From contig DAEV01000084.1 of the NCBI GenBank assembly GCA_002509495.1, forward strand, positions 12,728 to 20,189: a stretch of 7,462 nucleotides of DNA. Reading direction: 5' to 3'. Positions 5,040 to 7,462 of the stretch are shown in pieces; the stretch's first letter is position 1; each line of letters begins with the position of its first letter. This DNA comes from Methanolinea sp. UBA473. Its GTDB lineage: Archaea; Halobacteriota; Methanomicrobia; Methanomicrobiales; Methanospirillaceae. The notes under the pieces were generated by a model. That model was not told where the DNA came from. It searched no databases and saw nothing but the letters and a program-made list of their open reading frames with translations. Made by a program: the position numbers and the translations under genes.

Positions 5040-6182
5040 ATGGAAAAAAAATCTCATATTTCACGCAGAAAATTATTTAGGACACAATTTTTCGCAAATC
5101 CTGAATCTCAACTTTCTGATGAAATTAAATTGGAGATCTTGCTGTCTTATTCAATACCGATAGGAGATCTGGACAATTTGGTTTTAACATTGATTAAAAA
5201 ATATAGGGATATTGATGGGATTTTAAATGCAGATTATCGTGAATTGTGTAAAATTAAGGGAATAAAAGAAAACACGGCATCGCTCATCAAAATAGTATCT
5301 CAAATTAAAAACCCCCGAATAGAACAAGGATCCAACCAATCTACCCAACAAGCCCGGAATGATTTTCAACGCCGTCTTTATGAAGAAGCCCAAGAACAGA
5401 TTCCAGATGCTCCACCAATTGTTGCGGAAAGAATGGAGAGGATTCAAAAAGAATCACTCTTTTTTTCGAAAGCTCTCTTAAAAGATACAATTAAGATTCT
5501 CCCGACACTTCCTGATGTCGATAACCTTGAAGATCTACGACAATATCTCATCGACAATCTCAAGTATGGTTCTTCAAGCAGTAGGCAACGCTATTCTCTC
5601 TATATTATCAAACGGATGTTTCCAGATGGCGTATTAGATAAATCACTCCTGGATTTTGCTCGGAAATTTCCAAATAGCCAGATACTAAGCGATGTTGTTT
5701 TTTATCGGTTCTGTAAGGCCGAACCAATTATGATCCAAATCATTTCAGAGCTACTCTTGCCAATGAGTGCAACGGGATCATTACAACGGATTCATATCAA
5801 CCAATACCTTAGCGATCGTTATCCGTCAATCAAGGGGATAAAAGAATGGTCAATTGCAATTGTCGAAGCACTAAATGGTTCAAAAATTGCCCCTGCTGAT
5901 AAGAAAAAAGTTTACCTTTCGGTTCGACAGCCTCTAATCCAGTCGTTTGCCTATATTCTCCATTGCGAATACCCCAAGCCAGGGGTATATTCAATTGAAT
6001 CACTAATGAAAAATCCTTACTGTAAGGCGATGTTCTGGACAGAGGAAAGTCTCACTCCTTCGCTTTATGAATTGAGAAATATGGGTATTATTCCCCGTGT
6101 ATCGGAAATTGATACTGTTCGTCAGTTTACCACTAAGTATTCAGCTTCAGAAATTGTCGATTATCTTTCCGGAGTTCAATGA
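5040..6182 (+). CDS. BREX-like operon protein with RadC-type helix-hairpin-helix N-terminus
   Basis: 380 residues. Residues about 24-90 resemble the N-terminal domain of RadC/UPF0758 proteins: QLSDEIKLEILLSYSIP, then KYRDIDGILNADYRELCKIK and GIKENTASLIKI, the last being a helix-hairpin-helix that usually contacts DNA backbone. The RadC metalloprotease part (HxHPSG) is absent. After a charged linker (95-135), residues 140-380 form a helical region with SSSSRQRYSLYIIKRMFP and later ESLTPSLYELRNMGII. I think this part resembles BrxA (DUF1819), whose typical motif is a Ser/Thr-Arg-rich 'S.STARR....I..RL', but this is weak and inferred. It is first in an operon: its stop overlaps the next gene (ATGA), and a P-loop ATPase follows. 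A DNA-binding accessory role in phage defence is the best guess. The ATG at 5040 follows the GC-rich AAGGCGGG. Confidence 0.78.
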   Translation: MEKKSHISRRKLFRTQFFANPESQLSDEIKLEILLSYSIPIGDLDNLVLTLIKKYRDIDGILNADYRELCKIKGIKENTASLIKIVSQIKNPRIEQGSNQSTQQARNDFQRRLYEEAQEQIPDAPPIVAERMERIQKESLFFSKALLKDTIKILPTLPDVDNLEDLRQYLIDNLKYGSSSSRQRYSLYIIKRMFPDGVLDKSLLDFARKFPNSQILSDVVFYRFCKAEPIMIQIISELLLPMSATGSLQRIHINQYLSDRYPSIKGIKEWSIAIVEALNGSKIAPADKKKVYLSVRQPLIQSFAYILHCEYPKPGVYSIESLMKNPYCKAMFWTEESLTPSLYELRNMGIIPRVSEIDTVRQFTTKYSASEIVDYLSGVQ

Positions 6183-6721
6183 TGAACGACATTGAGATTA
6201 TTGAAGTTCTCCGAAAAAAATTATCTGTGCCGATTGGGAGGCATTTATACGGATTAATGGGTTCATATTTGGCTTTAGAAAGATTTAAGGGACAATTATG
6301 CAATGCAACATATGAAGATAATCAGCCATTTCCTGAGCCCATCTCAGTTTCATCGCAGATCCTCGATCAATTCTCTGACGAGGAATTTCATCGTATTGTG
6401 ACTGATGAGGCCAAACGGCCCGAACCAACAAGAAAAAGTATTGAAGACGAATTTAACGCATTTGTCCGCAGGACGCTCAAAGAGAACAAATTGGTCGTCT
6501 ATGAAGATCTTGAGTTGTTGTTTGCGTATGGAATCGATCTTAATCCTCTCCGGACCCTTGCAACTGACGATAAAAGAATCATTCTCTTGTTGCCGGGTAC
6601 TAAAAAAGGAGGAGTAATTTACCTTTATCCAGAGTATCAAAAGAAATTCCCCTCTCAAAAAGAGATTATCCTTCCCTTAAATCTCATTGCGGAAGACCAT
6701 CTATGGGAGATTAATTCATGA
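6179..6721 (+). CDS. Unrecognised 180-residue protein of the BREX-like operon
   Basis: The start overlaps the previous stop (ATGATG at 6179-6184). GGAG at 6171-6174 is 4 bases from the first ATG and 7 from the second, so 6182 may be the real start. The N-terminal half is helical (IIEVLRKKLSVPIGRHLYGL, then acidic and basic stretches); it holds no P-loop, zinc site or membrane segment. The C-terminal part has a compact alternating pattern, RTLATDDKRIILLLPG, GGVIYLYPE and LNLIAEDHLWEI, that looks like a small alpha/beta domain and is probably the conserved core. By position, between a BrxA-like gene and a PglY/BrxC-like ATPase, it corresponds to BrxB or BrxE, but I see no convincing sequence match to either. 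It is not BrxF, which has a P-loop. Real gene: high confidence; function: unknown. Confidence 0.8.
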   Translation: MMNDIEIIEVLRKKLSVPIGRHLYGLMGSYLALERFKGQLCNATYEDNQPFPEPISVSSQILDQFSDEEFHRIVTDEAKRPEPTRKSIEDEFNAFVRRTLKENKLVVYEDLELLFAYGIDLNPLRTLATDDKRIILLLPGTKKGGVIYLYPEYQKKFPSQKEIILPLNLIAEDHLWEINS

Positions 6722-6749
6722 GACAATACTTCATCGTGGAGAATTGATT

Positions 6750-7442
6750 ATGCAGACAGATATTACGACCGTGCGAGATAATTTAGGAAATATCTGCCAA
6801 ATCCCGGAATCGATTATATCCGTCTACGTCCTGGAAAAACATATCTGGGAAAACGGAAATGATCCCGCCGCCATACGGGAACGAAAACCTGAACTACGCA
6901 CAATAGACGAGTTTCAAATCGATCCGGTCCGTCCGTTTCTGAACGATATATTCCGTCTGATGGCAGCTCCCCATAAACCTGAGCGGGGGGCCCCTTCAGT
7001 CGGACAGGGATACTGGATTCAGGCAGAATTCGGATCGGGTAAATCGCACCTTCTCTGTTTCCTTGCATCTCTTGCTCTGGGCTCGGAGGAAGCATGGGAA
7101 AAGATCCGAAAAAAAGAGGAGAAGGGCAAGCGGGGAAAACGTGAATCTCTTTACCAGTTCTGGGAGAACGGCTTAAAACAAAAGAGTACTGGGAATAATA
7201 AAGGAATCTTCGTCATCGCCCAGACCCTTGTTGGAGTCGGTGGCGGTACTGTTGGTTATGATACAAAAGGCCGGGCCCTAACAGATTACATCCTCGATGC
7301 TGCTAAAAATCAGCTTCAAAAAGAGACCGGGAAAAATATCTCCCTTTATCCAGTCGAACTGCTTGCAGATCGCTTCATCAGCAGAGACCTGGATCGATAT
7401 CGTACTGACCTTAAAAAATTTTTAAAGGACCCAAAATATTGA
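6750..7442 (+). CDS. PglY/BrxC-type P-loop ATPase (DUF6079-like), N-terminal 230 residues, early stop
   Basis: It opens MQTDITTVRDNLGNICQIP and has a Walker A site AEFGSGKS (residues 92-99) in the context YWIQAEFGSGKSHLLCFLAS. Further on are IFVIAQTLVGVGGG and LDRYRTDLKKFLKDP. This context is what I know from the large (over 1000-residue) BREX ATPases of the PglY/BrxC or DUF6079 type, which are essential for defence, probably as AAA+ remodelling factors. The start at 6750 follows GGAGA with 7 bases of spacing; an in-frame ATG at 6687 overlaps the upstream gene and is less likely. The frame stops at TGA 7440-7442, far short of family length, where the protein should continue. With 20 bases left, I cannot tell whether it resumes in another frame (frameshift or pseudogene) or a second ORF follows. 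Confidence 0.8.
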   Translation: MQTDITTVRDNLGNICQIPESIISVYVLEKHIWENGNDPAAIRERKPELRTIDEFQIDPVRPFLNDIFRLMAAPHKPERGAPSVGQGYWIQAEFGSGKSHLLCFLASLALGSEEAWEKIRKKEEKGKRGKRESLYQFWENGLKQKSTGNNKGIFVIAQTLVGVGGGTVGYDTKGRALTDYILDAAKNQLQKETGKNISLYPVELLADRFISRDLDRYRTDLKKFLKDPKY

Positions 7443-7462
7443 TTGTGTCCAAAGATCGGCTA

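Overview
The window looks archaeal, most likely from a methanogen of the Methanomicrobiales. This rests on dense small toxin-antitoxin (TA) modules of the MNT/HEPN and HicAB types, AT-rich promoter-like boxes instead of strong bacterial -35/-10 signals, and decayed copies of a gene type I associate from memory with Methanoculleus-like genomes. No rRNA or tRNA is present, so the placement is an inference.

Layout. Positions 1-398 hold the C-terminal part of a SAM-dependent methyltransferase. From 479 to 4935 the window alternates between decayed pieces of one minus-strand gene pair and small TA-type modules. The pieces are A 479-706, B 1205-1500, C 2183-2255, D 2958-3459 and E 4661-4935. The ancestral pair can be partly rebuilt from them: gene 1, a hypothetical protein, followed by gene 2, a small hydrophobic protein. 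Between the pieces lie: an MNT nucleotidyltransferase with a broken HEPN remnant (733-1156, minus); HicB/HicA (1609-2053, plus); an MNT/HEPN pair whose HEPN gene is frameshifted near its end (2310-2936, plus); and a winged-helix-MNT fusion followed by a PF05168-type HEPN protein (3485-4596, minus).

From about 4936 the composition becomes AT-rich and a tight plus-strand operon begins: a 380-residue protein with a RadC-like helix-hairpin-helix front, a 180-residue unrecognised protein, and the N-terminal part of a large P-loop ATPase of the PglY/BrxC (DUF6079-like) type. Together these look like the start of a BREX-like phage-defence operon running off the right edge. The ATPase frame stops after 230 codons, 20 bases before the window ends.

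How it fits together. This is an accessory defence/TA island. The most unusual point is its architecture: the same gene end (the 3' end of gene 2) recurs in the same orientation at the left side of modules. One module, MNT/HEPN at 2310-2936, is bracketed by two nearly identical 73-bp copies of it. Several junctions cut cleanly between a relic and a module, suggesting that recombination or integration at this repeated gene assembled the island.
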